64,000 bases of DNA from Streptomyces pyxinae (GTDB taxonomy: Bacteria > Actinomycetota > Actinomycetes > Streptomycetales > Streptomycetaceae). The stretch spans positions 166,212 to 230,211 of the forward strand of contig NZ_JANUGQ010000010.1 of the NCBI RefSeq assembly GCF_024756275.1. Direction: 5' to 3'. The notes below the pieces were generated by a model that was not told where the DNA came from, did not search any database, and saw only the letters and a program-made list of their open reading frames with translations. Below, piece by piece: positions 42,236-51,355 of the stretch. A program made the translations under genes and the position numbers. Every line of letters starts with the position of its first letter. Positions within the stretch are counted from its first letter, which is position 1.

Positions 42236-43339
42236 TCACCGGTCCTGGCGGTAGCGCGCCAGCTTGTCGGGGTCGATGCCGATGCCGAGTCCGGCGCCCG
42301 TGCGGACGCGCAGGGTGCCGTCCTCAATGGTCAGTGGCTCGGTGAGCAGGTCGTCGGACATGCCCAGGAAGTTGGACAGTTCGCCGGCGTACCGTGCCGA
42401 GGACCGGTGGGCGGCCCCGAAGGCGACCGAGCACACCGTCCCGATCTGGCCGTCGATCTGGTTGCCCATCACCACCGGCACGCCCAAGCCCTCGCAGTGG
42501 TGCAGCACACGCTGGGAGGCGGTGAAGCCGGTGCGGGCGGTCTTGACGCTGACGGCGTTCGCGGAGCCGCCGAGGATCTCGCGGGTCACCTCGGCGGCGC
42601 TGGTCGCGCTCTCGTCGGCGATGAACGGCACCGGACAGCGCTCGACCAGCCAGCGCCGGCCGAGGACGTCGTCGGCGGGGCACAGTTCCTCGGCGAAGAG
42701 CAGTCCCAGGTCGGTCATCTCCCGCAGGGCGCGCGCGGACTCGGCGGCCGTCCAGCCGCGGTTGCCGTCGATGTACAGCTCGGCACCGGGGCCGAGGGCT
42801 TCGCGCAGCGCCCGGCAGGCGTCGACGTCGTCGGTGTAAGGGCGACGGCCGACCTTCACCTTGAAGGTGGTGACGCCGTAGGTGTCCCTGACGCGTTCCG
42901 CTTCCGCCACCATCTGTCCGGCGGGCGCGAAACCGACCATGTGGCTGACACGCATCCGGTCGGTGTAGCCGCCGAGCAGGCCGGAGACCGGCATGCCCGC
43001 GGCCTGGCCGAGGATGTCCCACAGGGCCATGTCGACGGCGGCCTTGGCGGTCGGGTTGCCCACGGTGCGGTCGAGTCGCTCGTGCGCCACCTCCCGCTCC
43101 AGCGCGGACAGGCCCAGCAGTCGGGGCGCGAACAGCGTGTCGATCACCGCGACGATCGATGCCTGGGTCTCTCCGTAGGTGTACGGCCGCGGGGGCGCCT
43201 CCGCGGTGCCGACGAGACCCTCGTCGGTGTGGACCCGTACGAGGACGTGGTCGGCGGTGTGCACTTCGCCGCTCGCGAATCTCAGCGGCTTCGCATAAGG
43301 AATGGCGAAGGGAATCGCCTCCACGTGCACGATCTTCAT
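42236..43339 (-). CDS. catB: Muconate cycloisomerase
   Basis: Converts cis,cis-muconate to muconolactone. The 367-residue enolase-superfamily barrel has the K-x-K base in FKVKVG (K160, K162), metal ligands D191 (YIDGNRGW), E217 or E218 (AEEL) and D242 (ADES), and the second-side K266 (VSVKTAR). The capping domain lies at 1-125. It overlaps the preceding LysR gene (ATGA) and lies 45 nt ahead of the 30-aa ORF. A related dipeptide epimerase or mandelate-racemase role is made unlikely by the catC and pcaD neighbours. Confidence 0.93.
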   Translation of the reverse strand: MKIVHVEAIPFAIPYAKPLRFASGEVHTADHVLVRVHTDEGLVGTAEAPPRPYTYGETQASIVAVIDTLFAPRLLGLSALEREVAHERLDRTVGNPTAKAAVDMALWDILGQAAGMPVSGLLGGYTDRMRVSHMVGFAPAGQMVAEAERVRDTYGVTTFKVKVGRRPYTDDVDACRALREALGPGAELYIDGNRGWTAAESARALREMTDLGLLFAEELCPADDVLGRRWLVERCPVPFIADESATSAAEVTREILGGSANAVSVKTARTGFTASQRVLHHCEGLGVPVVMGNQIDGQIGTVCSVAFGAAHRSSARYAGELSNFLGMSDDLLTEPLTIEDGTLRVRTGAGLGIGIDPDKLARYRQDR

Positions 43340-44235
43340 GCCACTCCTTCGGGGAATATGTCATGGCGCTCCAGCACCGTCAGCAGGTGGTGCACCAGGG
43401 GCGAGGCGTCGTCCGCGCGCCAGGCCAGCGCCAGCGGGACGGACAGCGCGTCCTCGATGTCCTTGCAGACCACTCCCTCGCGGGGCGCGGAGCGGATCGA
43501 GTCGGGCAGCACGGCGATGCCGAGCCCGGCGGCGACCAGGGCCAGGGCGGCGGAGGTCTCGGTGACCTCGTAGCTGCGCCGCGGATAGAAGCCGGCGGCC
43601 AGACAGGAGCGGACGACGGCGTCGTTCACGACGGAACCGAGTGTGGCGCCGTACATGATGAAGTCCTCGTGCCGCAGCTGTTCGACATGTACGGCGTCCG
43701 TGCCGGCGAGCCGGTGCGCCTCGGGCACGGCGACGACCAGTGGTTCGTCGGCGAGCGGACGCTGGGCGATGCCCTCCTGGCGGACCGGCGGCCTGAGCAC
43801 GCCGATGTCCAGGCGCCGCTCGACCAGCCCCTGTTCCTGGGCGGGCGTGAGCATCTCGGTGTGCACCTCCAGCAGTACGTACGGCATTTCGCGCTTCAGC
43901 AGTCGGGCGAGGGCCGGCAGCTGCCGGTAGGAGGCCGACCCCGTCAGGCCGACCCGCAGCACCCCCTCCACCCCCGCCGTGAAGCGTCCGACCCGGGCCA
44001 CCGCCTCGTCGACGGCCCGGAGGATGTGCTCCACATCGGTGCGGAACACCTCTCCGGCACCGGTCAGGGAGACCTGCCGGGTGGTGCGGTGGAACAGCTC
44101 CACCCCCAGTTCCGTCTCCAGCCGGCGGATCGCCTGGGAAAGCGGGGGCTGAGCCATGTGCAGGACGTGTGCGGCCTTTCCGAAATGCCGCGCCTCGGCC
44201 ACGGCCATGAAATACCTGAGGTGTCGCAGTTCCAT
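43336..44235 (-). CDS. catR: LysR-family regulator of catechol genes
   Basis: A 299-residue LysR-type regulator with the HTH MELRHLRYFMAVAEARHFGKAAHVLHMAQPPLSQAIRRLE (positions 1-40, not all shown in sequence) and a ligand-binding domain from about 90. LysR proteins of this group respond to cis,cis-muconate and activate cat genes. Unlike the classic arrangement, the gene is not divergent: it overlaps catB by 4 bp in the same direction, so regulator and enzyme share one transcript. The symbol is inferred from context. Confidence 0.88.
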   Translation of the reverse strand: MELRHLRYFMAVAEARHFGKAAHVLHMAQPPLSQAIRRLETELGVELFHRTTRQVSLTGAGEVFRTDVEHILRAVDEAVARVGRFTAGVEGVLRVGLTGSASYRQLPALARLLKREMPYVLLEVHTEMLTPAQEQGLVERRLDIGVLRPPVRQEGIAQRPLADEPLVVAVPEAHRLAGTDAVHVEQLRHEDFIMYGATLGSVVNDAVVRSCLAAGFYPRRSYEVTETSAALALVAAGLGIAVLPDSIRSAPREGVVCKDIEDALSVPLALAWRADDASPLVHHLLTVLERHDIFPEGVA

Positions 44236-44299
44236 CGGGCCGCACCATTTCCTTTTCCGGGGCCCTCGAATGCGCTTCAGCGTAGAGAGCCCGCCCCGT

Positions 44300-44350
44300 G
44301 GTCCACAAATATCCAGAGTGGCGGTATCAAGACGCCGCCGATATCAATGC
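44300..44350. promoter_or_regulatory. Repeated TTGATA elements upstream of catR
   Basis: Read on the minus strand, TTGATA occurs twice, at 44347-44342 and 44330-44325, spaced 17 nt start to start, followed by GGATATTTG. The stretch is more AT-rich than its flanks and lies about 65-110 nt before the catR start. LysR sites often consist of such spaced T-N11-A-type elements, so this is a candidate operator/promoter for the cat operon. Confidence 0.45.
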
Positions 44351-44408
44351 CCGGCGCGGGCCCGGGGGCGTGTCCGGAGCCGGCCCGGGGGTGCCCCCGG
44401 TCCGCGGT

Positions 44409-45599
44409 CTACCGGTCAGTGGTACGGCGGTACGGGCGGAAGAAGGCCCGCAACTCCTCCGCGTACGTCTCCGGCTCCTCGAAGGGCGCGAAGTGGCCGC
44501 CGCGTGGCGGCTCGGTGACCCGGACGGTGTGCGCGGTGCGCTCCAGCCAGGCGCGCGGTGGACGGAGGACGTCGCCGGCGAAGAGGGAGAACCCGGAGGG
44601 CACTTCCACCCGCCGGGCCAGCTGGGCGGCCGGCAGGGCCGCGTTCGCCCGGTACATGCGCATCGAGGAGCCGATGGTGCCGGTCAGCCAGTACAGGGTG
44701 ACCAGGGTGAGGATCTCGTCCCGGGTGAAGCTGCGCTCCACGTCACCGCCGCAGTCGCTCCAGGCCCGCAGTTTCTCCACCAGCCAGGCGGCCAGTCCCG
44801 CCGGGGAGTCGGTGAGGCCGAAGGCGAGCGTCTGCGGCTTGGTGCGGTGCACGGCCGCGTAGGCGCCCTCGGTCGCGGCCCACTCCCGGACCTCCTCGAA
44901 CCAGGCGCGTTCCCCGGCGGTCAGCCGCGCGGGGTCCCCGTCGAAGACCGGCAGGCCGGCGTCGGTGCGGTGCACGGCCGCGACCCGCTCCGGGTGGTCC
45001 AGGGCGAGATACCGGCTCACATGGCTGCCGAGGTCCCCGCCCGCCGCGCCGAACCGCCCGTAGCCGAGCCGCTCCATCAGCTCGGCCCACACCGCGGCGA
45101 CCTGCCGGGAGTTCAGCGGCGCTCCGGCCGGGCGGTCGGAGTAGCCGAAGCCGGGCAGGTCGGGAACGACGACGTCGAAGGCGTCCGCCGGGTCGGCGCC
45201 GTGCGCCCCGGGGTCGGTGAGGAGCGGAATCACCTTGACGTACCGCCAGAAGGCGTCGGGCCATCCGTGGGTGAGCACCAGCGGCAGCACCGGCCCCCGC
45301 GGCGCGACCGCGCGGGCGTGGACGAAGTGGATGCCGAGCCCGCCGGCGCCCACCCGGAACCTGGGAAGCCGGGCCAGCTCGGCCTCCCGCGCCCGCCAGT
45401 CGAAACCGTCCGCCCAGTAGGCGACCAGTTCACGGAGGTGGTCGAGGTCGGTCCCGAGCGACCAGCCCGCCTCCTCGGGCGCGTCCGGCCAGCGGGTGGC
45501 CCGCAACCGGGCCCGCAGATCCGCGAGCGCGGCGGGATCGGCACGCGGGGCGAAGGGAACGGGTTCCGTGGGCAGCGGGTGCGCGGACATGTCGGTCAT
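44409..45599 (-). CDS. Epoxide hydrolase (EHN/alpha-beta hydrolase)
   Basis: A 396-residue microsomal-type epoxide hydrolase. Residues about 12-115 are the EHN domain, beginning PFAPRADPAALADLRARLRAT. The catalytic core has the oxyanion motif HGWPDAFW (111-118), nucleophile D189 in GGDLGS, tyrosine in SSMRMYR for ring opening, and His in GGHFAPFEEPE near the end. It has no signal peptide and so acts in the cytosol, turning epoxides into diols. The gene faces the same way as the cat cluster but is separated by a promoter region, so it may or may not be co-controlled. Confidence 0.93.
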   Translation of the reverse strand: MTDMSAHPLPTEPVPFAPRADPAALADLRARLRATRWPDAPEEAGWSLGTDLDHLRELVAYWADGFDWRAREAELARLPRFRVGAGGLGIHFVHARAVAPRGPVLPLVLTHGWPDAFWRYVKVIPLLTDPGAHGADPADAFDVVVPDLPGFGYSDRPAGAPLNSRQVAAVWAELMERLGYGRFGAAGGDLGSHVSRYLALDHPERVAAVHRTDAGLPVFDGDPARLTAGERAWFEEVREWAATEGAYAAVHRTKPQTLAFGLTDSPAGLAAWLVEKLRAWSDCGGDVERSFTRDEILTLVTLYWLTGTIGSSMRMYRANAALPAAQLARRVEVPSGFSLFAGDVLRPPRAWLERTAHTVRVTEPPRGGHFAPFEEPETYAEELRAFFRPYRRTTDR

Positions 45600-46208
45600 G
45601 CGGGGAGCCTAGGGGGCCTCCTTCTCCCGGCTTCTCCCGGCGGCCCCGTTCCGCCGGCGCCTCGCGGGAGACCGGCGGAGCGACGCCGCCGGCGGCGAAG
45701 GCGCGCCAGAGGCGGCGGCCCGGCCCGGGGCGGCTGCCACGCAGGCCGCCCCGGGCACGGGCCGTCGCCGTACGGGCCGCGTTGGGACGGACGTCACCGC
45801 AGGAGGCGACCGGGGGGCCGCACCGGGGCGGGGCGTCGCTCGGTGACCGCCACGCAGACCGCGCCGGGGCCACGCCTGGGGCCCGTCGCCGTACGGGCCG
45901 ACCGGGCCGCGTCGGGGCGCAGCCGGTGATCCGACGGCCGGCCGCGCCCCCGCTGTTCGGCGGCCACGGCGACCCCGGCGGCCGCGCGGCCGGCACCGTC
46001 CGCGAAGCGGCGTCCGGGGTGGCGGCCCGGCCCGGGGCGGCCGCCACGCAAACCGCCCCGGGCACGGCCGCACCGGCACGGGCCGTCGCCGTACGGGCCG
46101 TCGCCGGCACGGGGCCGTCGTCGTACGGGCCGTCACGGGGGCCGCTCCGGTCACCCGGTCGGCCCGTGCCCCCCGAGCGCGCCGGAACCACCGGGGCGAC
46201 TCCGGGCG
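45600..46208. repeat. 609-bp intergenic region with three long imperfect repeats
   Basis: No gene is seen. A 47-bp segment at 45714-45760 recurs at 46021-46067 with three differences. Each is followed by GGGCCGTCGCCGTACGGGCC. A third, shorter copy lies at 45843-45900. Arms such as CCGTACGGGCC recur up to six times. The stretch lies between the epoxide hydrolase and alcohol dehydrogenase genes. Frames here encode only Arg/Pro/Ala-rich low-complexity sequence. Confidence 0.75.
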
Positions 46209-47399
46209 TCAGGGGCGCATGACCACCTTGACGGCGCCGTCCGCCTTCTCCTGGAACATCTTGTACGCCTCCGGGGCCTCCGTCAGCGGCACATGGTGGG
46301 TGGCGAAGCCGTCCACGCCGAGCGGGTCCTCGTCGCCCAGGAGCGGGAGGATCTCGTCGCTCCAGCGGCGGACGTTGGCCTGGCCCATCCGGAGCTGGAT
46401 CTGCTTGTCGAAGAGGGTCAGCATCGGCAGCGGATCGGCGGCGCCGCCGTAGACGCCGCTGAGCGAGATGGTGCCGCCGCGCCGGACCAGGTCGATGGCG
46501 AGCAGCAGCGCGGCCAGCCGGTCGGCGCCGGCCTTCTGGTGGATCTTCGCCGCCCACGCCTTGGGCAGCAGGCCGGCGGCCTGCTGCTGGGCGCGGGCCA
46601 CCCGGCTGCCGTGCGCCTCGGTGCCGACCGCGTCGATCACCGCGTCGGGGCCCCGGCCGCCGGTGCGGTCCTTGATCGCCTCGACCAGTTCGTCCGGCTT
46701 GTCGAAGGAGTTGAGGTCGAAGGTCTCGACCCCGCGCTCCCGGGCCCGGCGCAGCCGTTCGGGCACCAGGTCCACGCCGATCACCTGGGAGGCGCCCTGG
46801 TGGAGGGCGATCCGGCAGGACATGTCGCCGATCGGGCCGAGGCCGAGCACCGCCACCGAGCCGCCCGGCGGGACGGCGGCGTACCGTACGGCCTGCCAGG
46901 CGGTCGGCAGCACGTCGGAGAGGAAGAGGTAGCGGTCGTCGGCCGGCCCCTCGGGCACCTTGATGGGGCCGAACTGGGCCTGCGGAACGCGCAGATACTC
47001 GGCCTGGCCGCCGGGCACGGAGCCGTACAGCCGGGAGTAGCCGAAGAGGGCGGCGCCCATCCCCTCGTTCTTGACCTGGGTGGTCTCGCACTGGGTCGGC
47101 AGCCCCTGGCCGCACATGTAGCAGTGGCCGCAGGCGATCTGGAACGGCACCACCACCCGGTCGCCCGGCTTGAGCCCGGTCACCTCGGAGCCGACCTCCT
47201 CCACGATGCCCATCGGCTCGTGCCCCAGGATGTCGCCGGGGTTCATGAACGGGGTGAGCACCTCGTACAGATGCAGGTCCGAGCCGCAGAGCCCGGTCGA
47301 GGTCACCCTGATCACCGCGTCCGTCGGCTGTTCGATCCTCGGGTCCGGCACCGTCTCCACCCGGACGTCGCGCTTTCCCTGCCAGGTCACTGCCCTCAT
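46209..47399 (-). CDS. Zinc-dependent alcohol dehydrogenase, formaldehyde dehydrogenase-like
   Basis: A 396-residue medium-chain dehydrogenase. ATG at 47399 follows GAAGGGA; the longer frame upstream is leader. Catalytic zinc ligands lie in GLCGSDLHLYE and GHEPMGIVEEVG, and the structural-zinc loop is CGHCYMCGQGLPTQC. The NAD-binding Rossmann motif is GLGPIGDMS. The long C-terminal part and the loop AKIHQKAGADRLAALL resemble the dismutating formaldehyde dehydrogenases. It is divergent from a GntR/UTRA regulator that may control it. The aldehyde or alcohol substrate is not certain. Confidence 0.9.
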   Translation of the reverse strand: MRAVTWQGKRDVRVETVPDPRIEQPTDAVIRVTSTGLCGSDLHLYEVLTPFMNPGDILGHEPMGIVEEVGSEVTGLKPGDRVVVPFQIACGHCYMCGQGLPTQCETTQVKNEGMGAALFGYSRLYGSVPGGQAEYLRVPQAQFGPIKVPEGPADDRYLFLSDVLPTAWQAVRYAAVPPGGSVAVLGLGPIGDMSCRIALHQGASQVIGVDLVPERLRRARERGVETFDLNSFDKPDELVEAIKDRTGGRGPDAVIDAVGTEAHGSRVARAQQQAAGLLPKAWAAKIHQKAGADRLAALLLAIDLVRRGGTISLSGVYGGAADPLPMLTLFDKQIQLRMGQANVRRWSDEILPLLGDEDPLGVDGFATHHVPLTEAPEAYKMFQEKADGAVKVVMRP

Positions 47400-47515
47400 C
47401 GTGTCGATCCCTTCACCGGCTCTGTCGGGGGCCCGCGACGGGTACCCGGGGCCACCGGAACGTGAACCCGTTTCGGCCAGAGTGCGCCGGGAAGTCCGGT
47501 CCACCCTTCCTCAGA

Positions 47516-47525
47516 GGTATAGACC
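47516..47525. promoter_or_regulatory. GntR/HutC-type operator candidate
   Basis: GGTATAGACC is a near-perfect form of the GGTCTAGACC palindrome bound by HutC-subfamily GntR regulators. It lies in the 187-bp region between the alcohol dehydrogenase and the gntR gene, 62 bp before the latter. A further GTGATAGCA element follows. Binding by the adjacent regulator is inferred. Confidence 0.5.
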
Positions 47526-47586
47526 AGTGATAGCAATGGGTCACCCCCCGGGCGCGACCGACTACCCTGAGCGAAGGATTGCGAGA

Positions 47587-48345
47587 ATGAACATGGCAGA
47601 GTCGCACGCGGCTGAGCCACAGATCTCCCCGGTACTCCCGCTCTACCTCCGGGTCGCCGCCGCGCTGCGCGACGACCTCGCCCAGCGGCGCATCCCGCCC
47701 GGTGCCCGGCTCCCGGCGGAGCGAACGCTCGTCCACCGCTTCCAGGTCAACCGCCAGACGGTCCGCAACGCGCTGCGGCTGCTCCGCGACGAGGGCCTGG
47801 TCGTCACCGAGCGCCGGGGCACCTTCGCGGCCGGGGCGGCGGGCCCCCGGCCGGGCGGACCGGCGCTCGCCGGGGATCTGCTGCGCTTCCCGTACGGGCC
47901 CGGCACCGCACCCGGCGCGACCGGCGAGACGCTGCTCGCCTGGGAGCCGGCCCCGGCGGAGCTGGCCGACCGGCTCGGGGTGCCGGCCGGCGAGCCGACG
48001 CTGACCCACGGCCACCGGGTGCTGGACGGGGACGGGGCCCCGGTGCAGCGGGCGGCCACCCGCTTCTCCCGGCACGCCCTCACCGAGGTCGCCGAACTCG
48101 CCCGGTACCGGCGCCGGGAGCTCTGGCCGGCCCGGCCCGACCTGGGGCCGCTCTACCACTGGATGCACCGGGCCGGGCTGCGGCTGACCCGGCGGGAGTC
48201 GATCACGGTCACCCCGGGGCCCGCCACCGCCGCCTGCCTCACCGTCCACCGGGAGGTCACCGACCAGCACGGGCACGTACTGGAGCTCACCGACCTCCGG
48301 TTCGCCCCCGGACAGGCACGCTGGACCTACGAGTTCAGCGGCTGA
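47587..48345 (+). CDS. GntR-family (HutC/UTRA) regulator
   Basis: A 252-residue regulator. ATG at 47587 has AAGGA upstream. The winged helix spans about 18-85 (LPLYLRVAAALRDDLAQRRI, then LPAERTLVHRFQVNRQTVRNAL). A UTRA ligand-binding domain fills 100-250, with DRLGVPAGEPTLTHGHRVL and ITVTPGPATAACLTVHREV. UTRA proteins usually bind small metabolites such as sugar phosphates or histidine-derived compounds. It is divergent from the zinc alcohol dehydrogenase, its likely target, and is convergent with the permease gene. Confidence 0.92.
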   Translation: MNMAESHAAEPQISPVLPLYLRVAAALRDDLAQRRIPPGARLPAERTLVHRFQVNRQTVRNALRLLRDEGLVVTERRGTFAAGAAGPRPGGPALAGDLLRFPYGPGTAPGATGETLLAWEPAPAELADRLGVPAGEPTLTHGHRVLDGDGAPVQRAATRFSRHALTEVAELARYRRRELWPARPDLGPLYHWMHRAGLRLTRRESITVTPGPATAACLTVHREVTDQHGHVLELTDLRFAPGQARWTYEFSG

Positions 48346-48495
48346 CCCCGGGCCGCCGCCGTACGCGCCCCGGGGCGGGGTCCGGCGCCGGACCCCCGGG
48401 CCGCCGCCGCGCGGGCCGGGCGGACCGAACGGGCTGGTCGCGCCCCGGACCCGTGCGGGCCCCGGCCCCGAGTCGCCGGAGCACCGGGCGGCCGG

Positions 48496-50034
48496 TCAGA
48501 CGATGCCCTCGGACAGCTCCGCCTGCTCACGGGCGGAGCCGTACGCCTGCGGAGTGCCGTACGAGCGGCGGGCGACGTACCACCAGACGCTGGCCAGCAC
48601 CAGCACCACCGCCAGCGCGATCACCGCGTAGTTCATGGTGTCGAGGGTGACCGGGGACTTCTGCGGCAGACAGAACAGCACCGTCACCAGCGCCACCCAC
48701 ACCACCGCGGTCCAGCCGACCGGCCGGCTCCACCGCCCCAGGCTCCAGGGGCCGGGCCGGAACCGGTCGCCGGCCCGCAGCCGCAGGAAGACGGGGATGG
48801 CGTAGGCGGGGGTGATGCCGATGACATTGATCGCGGTGACCGCGCCGTAGGCGGTGGCCGAGTAGAGCGAGGGCACGGCGAGCAGCCCGGCGACGGCCAC
48901 CGACAGCCAGACGGCGTTGGCCGGGGTCTGGGTGCGGCTGCTGACCCGGCGCCAGAGGGCGGACCCGGGCAGCGCGTTGTCCCGGCTGAAGGCGAAGACC
49001 ATCCGGCTGGCGGCGGCCACCTCGGCGTTGCCGCAGAAGAGCTGGGCCACGATCACCACCAGGAGCAGCACCGAGGCGGCGGTGGAGCCGAGGGCGTCGA
49101 TCAGGATCTGGGCGGGCGGCACCCCGGTGGCGCTGTTCTGGGTGCCCGCGTAGTCCTGGATGGCGAAGGTGAGCCCGGCGAGCAGCGCGAACCCGGCGAG
49201 CCAGGAGGCCCAGATCGCCCGGACGATGCCCTTGGCCGCGGAGACCGAGGCGTTGGAGGTCTCCTCGGAGAGATGGGCGGAGGCGTCGTACCCGGAGAAG
49301 GTGTACTGGGCCAGCAGCAGGCCGACGGCGGCGACGTAGAAAGGGTTGGTCCAGCCGGTGTCGTTGACGAACTCGGTGAAGACGAAGCCGGGCGACTGGT
49401 GGTGGTCGGGGACGAGCGCCAGCGCGCCCACGATGACGGCGACCCCGGCCAGGTGCCACCACACGCTGACGGAGTTGAGCAGGCTGACCAGCCGGACGCC
49501 GAAGAGGTTGAGCACGGCGTGCAGCAGCAGGATGGCGAGGAAGATCAGGAAGGTGGATCCGGCGGTGGGTTCGAAGCCGAACCGCAGATTGAGGAAGGCG
49601 CCGGTGAAGAGCGCGGCCCCGTAGTCGATGCCGGCGATCGCCCCGAGCAGTCCGAGCAGGTTGAGCCAGCCGGTGTACCAGCCCCAGCGGCGCCCGCCGA
49701 GCCGGTCGGCCATGTAGTAGAGCGCACCCGAGGTGGGATAGGCGCTGGTCACCTCGGCGAGCGCCAGGCCGACGCAGAGCACGAAGAGCCCGACCCCCGC
49801 CCAGCCCCACATCATGACCGCCGGGCCACCGGTGCCGAGCCCGAAGCCGTACAGGGTCATGCAGCCGGAGAGGACGGATATGACGGAGAAGCTGATGGCG
49901 AAGTTGCCGAACCCGCCCATCCGGCGGGCCAGCACCGGCTGATAGCCGAGCTCGCGCAGCCGTTCCTCCTCGTCCAGCGCGGTGGGGGCGGCGGGTTCGT
50001 CCGGCTCCGGACGGGCCCAGAGCGTACGGGACAT
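48496..50034 (-). CDS. APC-family amino acid permease
   Basis: A 512-residue integral membrane transporter with about 12 hydrophobic segments. ATG at 50034 follows GGAGG. The first helix begins GGFGNFAISFSVISVLSG, and the family motif appears as GLALAEVTSAYPTSGALYYMADRLGG in helices 2-3. It resembles the GABA/choline-type subgroup of the APC superfamily. The N-terminal 40 residues are cytosolic and acidic. It lies between gntR (convergent) and a hypothetical gene. The substrate cannot be read from sequence. Confidence 0.92.
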   Translation of the reverse strand: MSRTLWARPEPDEPAAPTALDEEERLRELGYQPVLARRMGGFGNFAISFSVISVLSGCMTLYGFGLGTGGPAVMMWGWAGVGLFVLCVGLALAEVTSAYPTSGALYYMADRLGGRRWGWYTGWLNLLGLLGAIAGIDYGAALFTGAFLNLRFGFEPTAGSTFLIFLAILLLHAVLNLFGVRLVSLLNSVSVWWHLAGVAVIVGALALVPDHHQSPGFVFTEFVNDTGWTNPFYVAAVGLLLAQYTFSGYDASAHLSEETSNASVSAAKGIVRAIWASWLAGFALLAGLTFAIQDYAGTQNSATGVPPAQILIDALGSTAASVLLLVVIVAQLFCGNAEVAAASRMVFAFSRDNALPGSALWRRVSSRTQTPANAVWLSVAVAGLLAVPSLYSATAYGAVTAINVIGITPAYAIPVFLRLRAGDRFRPGPWSLGRWSRPVGWTAVVWVALVTVLFCLPQKSPVTLDTMNYAVIALAVVLVLASVWWYVARRSYGTPQAYGSAREQAELSEGIV

Positions 50035-50353
50035 GGCATGACCTCCGAGGGATGAACGGGGGAACGGGCTCGGGGTGGTGCGCACCGGACGGTGGGGGCC
50101 GTCCGGGATGGGCGGGAGGGGGCGCACCCGGTGAACCGGGCGGGCCGGGTGGGCGCGTGAACCGGGTCAACCGGGTCAACCGGGTCGACGGGGCGGGCCC
50201 GGTGCGGGGAGGACCGGCCGGCGTTCGGGGGGGGAGGGAGCAGCCGGGAGGCGGCCGGGACCGGGACCGGACCGGGACCCGGCCGGCTCCGGGCGGCTCC
50301 GCCTCACCGGCCCACGCCCCGGCCGGCGACCGGGGGGCGGGGCCCGCGGCCCG

Positions 50354-51355
50354 TCAGTCGGCCGCCGCCAGGCAGCGGGCGCGGGCGCGGACGAACACCT
50401 CCTCGGCCGCCGCCGGATCGCCGGGGTCACGGGTGCGGTACGACCAGGGCTGCGGGGTGTAGTAGGGGCCGAGCGCCCGGAAGACCGGCGCCGCCGCCTC
50501 GAACTTGAGGGCGCCCCAGAGCGCGTGCGCCAGGTGATTGAGGTCGGGCAGCGACGCCTCGGCCGGGTCCGCGCGGTCGAACCAGCCGATCAGCGCCCGC
50601 TGGGCCTCCCGGGTCGCGTCCTCGGCCACCCAGTGGAGGTCGAGGGCGCGTTCCTGGCCGTGCTCCCGGCGGTAGCGCTCCACCCGGACGTAGAGCGGGA
50701 GGGCGTGCAGCGGTGAGCCCGGGGGCGCCGACGCCACCGCCCACTGGACGAAGTTGGCCGCCTCGGAGACCGAGCCGCGCCCGTCGGGCCGCCCGCCGGA
50801 CCGCCGGGTGTACAGGAACTGGAGCATCCGGTGGTACGCCTCCCGGTTGTGCGGGTCCCGCTTCCCCGCCTCGGCCAGCAGCCCCCACGGCCCGGGCGGC
50901 AGCATCGGCCCCGGCGGGCGTACCCGGTGCTCCGCCATCCGCTGCCCCTCGTCGAGCGGGGCGAGGGCGAGCAGGCACACCCAGGGGACCGGGTCGGCGG
51001 GTGCCGCCCTGCTCACCAGCCCGCACTCCTCCAGGGCCCGCTGCCAGAGCTCCCGGGTGCGGCGGTGTCCCTCCCGGTGGGCGCGTACGGCACGCTCCAC
51101 GGCGACCCGGGCGTGCATCACCGCGGCGGCGGCGCTCTCCGGCTGCTCGGCGCGCCAGGCCCGTACCACGTCGGAACCGGCGGCGACAGCGGCCAGCACC
51201 TGGGTGCGCCGGGTCCAGGCCGCCCAGTCGGCGGTGTCCGCCAGCAGCTGGGCCATCGACACCCAGCGCCCGGCGCGCAGGTCCTGGAGCACCCCGCGCA
51301 GCGCGCTGTCATGGCCCGCCGGGTGGTACACCGGCCGGAAGTCCGGGCCCGCCAT
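50354..51355 (-). CDS. Hypothetical soluble protein (helical repeats)
   Basis: A 333-residue protein from ATG at 51355. It is rich in Arg and Ala helices with regularly spaced Trp and Leu, such as GRWVSMAQLLADTADWAAWTR and REAQRALIGWFDRAD. It looks like a TPR-like or all-helical protein known only from actinobacteria. No catalytic motif, signal peptide or membrane helix is seen. The gene starts divergently from the FGGY-kinase operon, across a 597-bp region, so it may be controlled with it. The function is unknown. Confidence 0.65.
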   Translation of the reverse strand: MAGPDFRPVYHPAGHDSALRGVLQDLRAGRWVSMAQLLADTADWAAWTRRTQVLAAVAAGSDVVRAWRAEQPESAAAAVMHARVAVERAVRAHREGHRRTRELWQRALEECGLVSRAAPADPVPWVCLLALAPLDEGQRMAEHRVRPPGPMLPPGPWGLLAEAGKRDPHNREAYHRMLQFLYTRRSGGRPDGRGSVSEAANFVQWAVASAPPGSPLHALPLYVRVERYRREHGQERALDLHWVAEDATREAQRALIGWFDRADPAEASLPDLNHLAHALWGALKFEAAAPVFRALGPYYTPQPWSYRTRDPGDPAAAEEVFVRARARCLAAAD

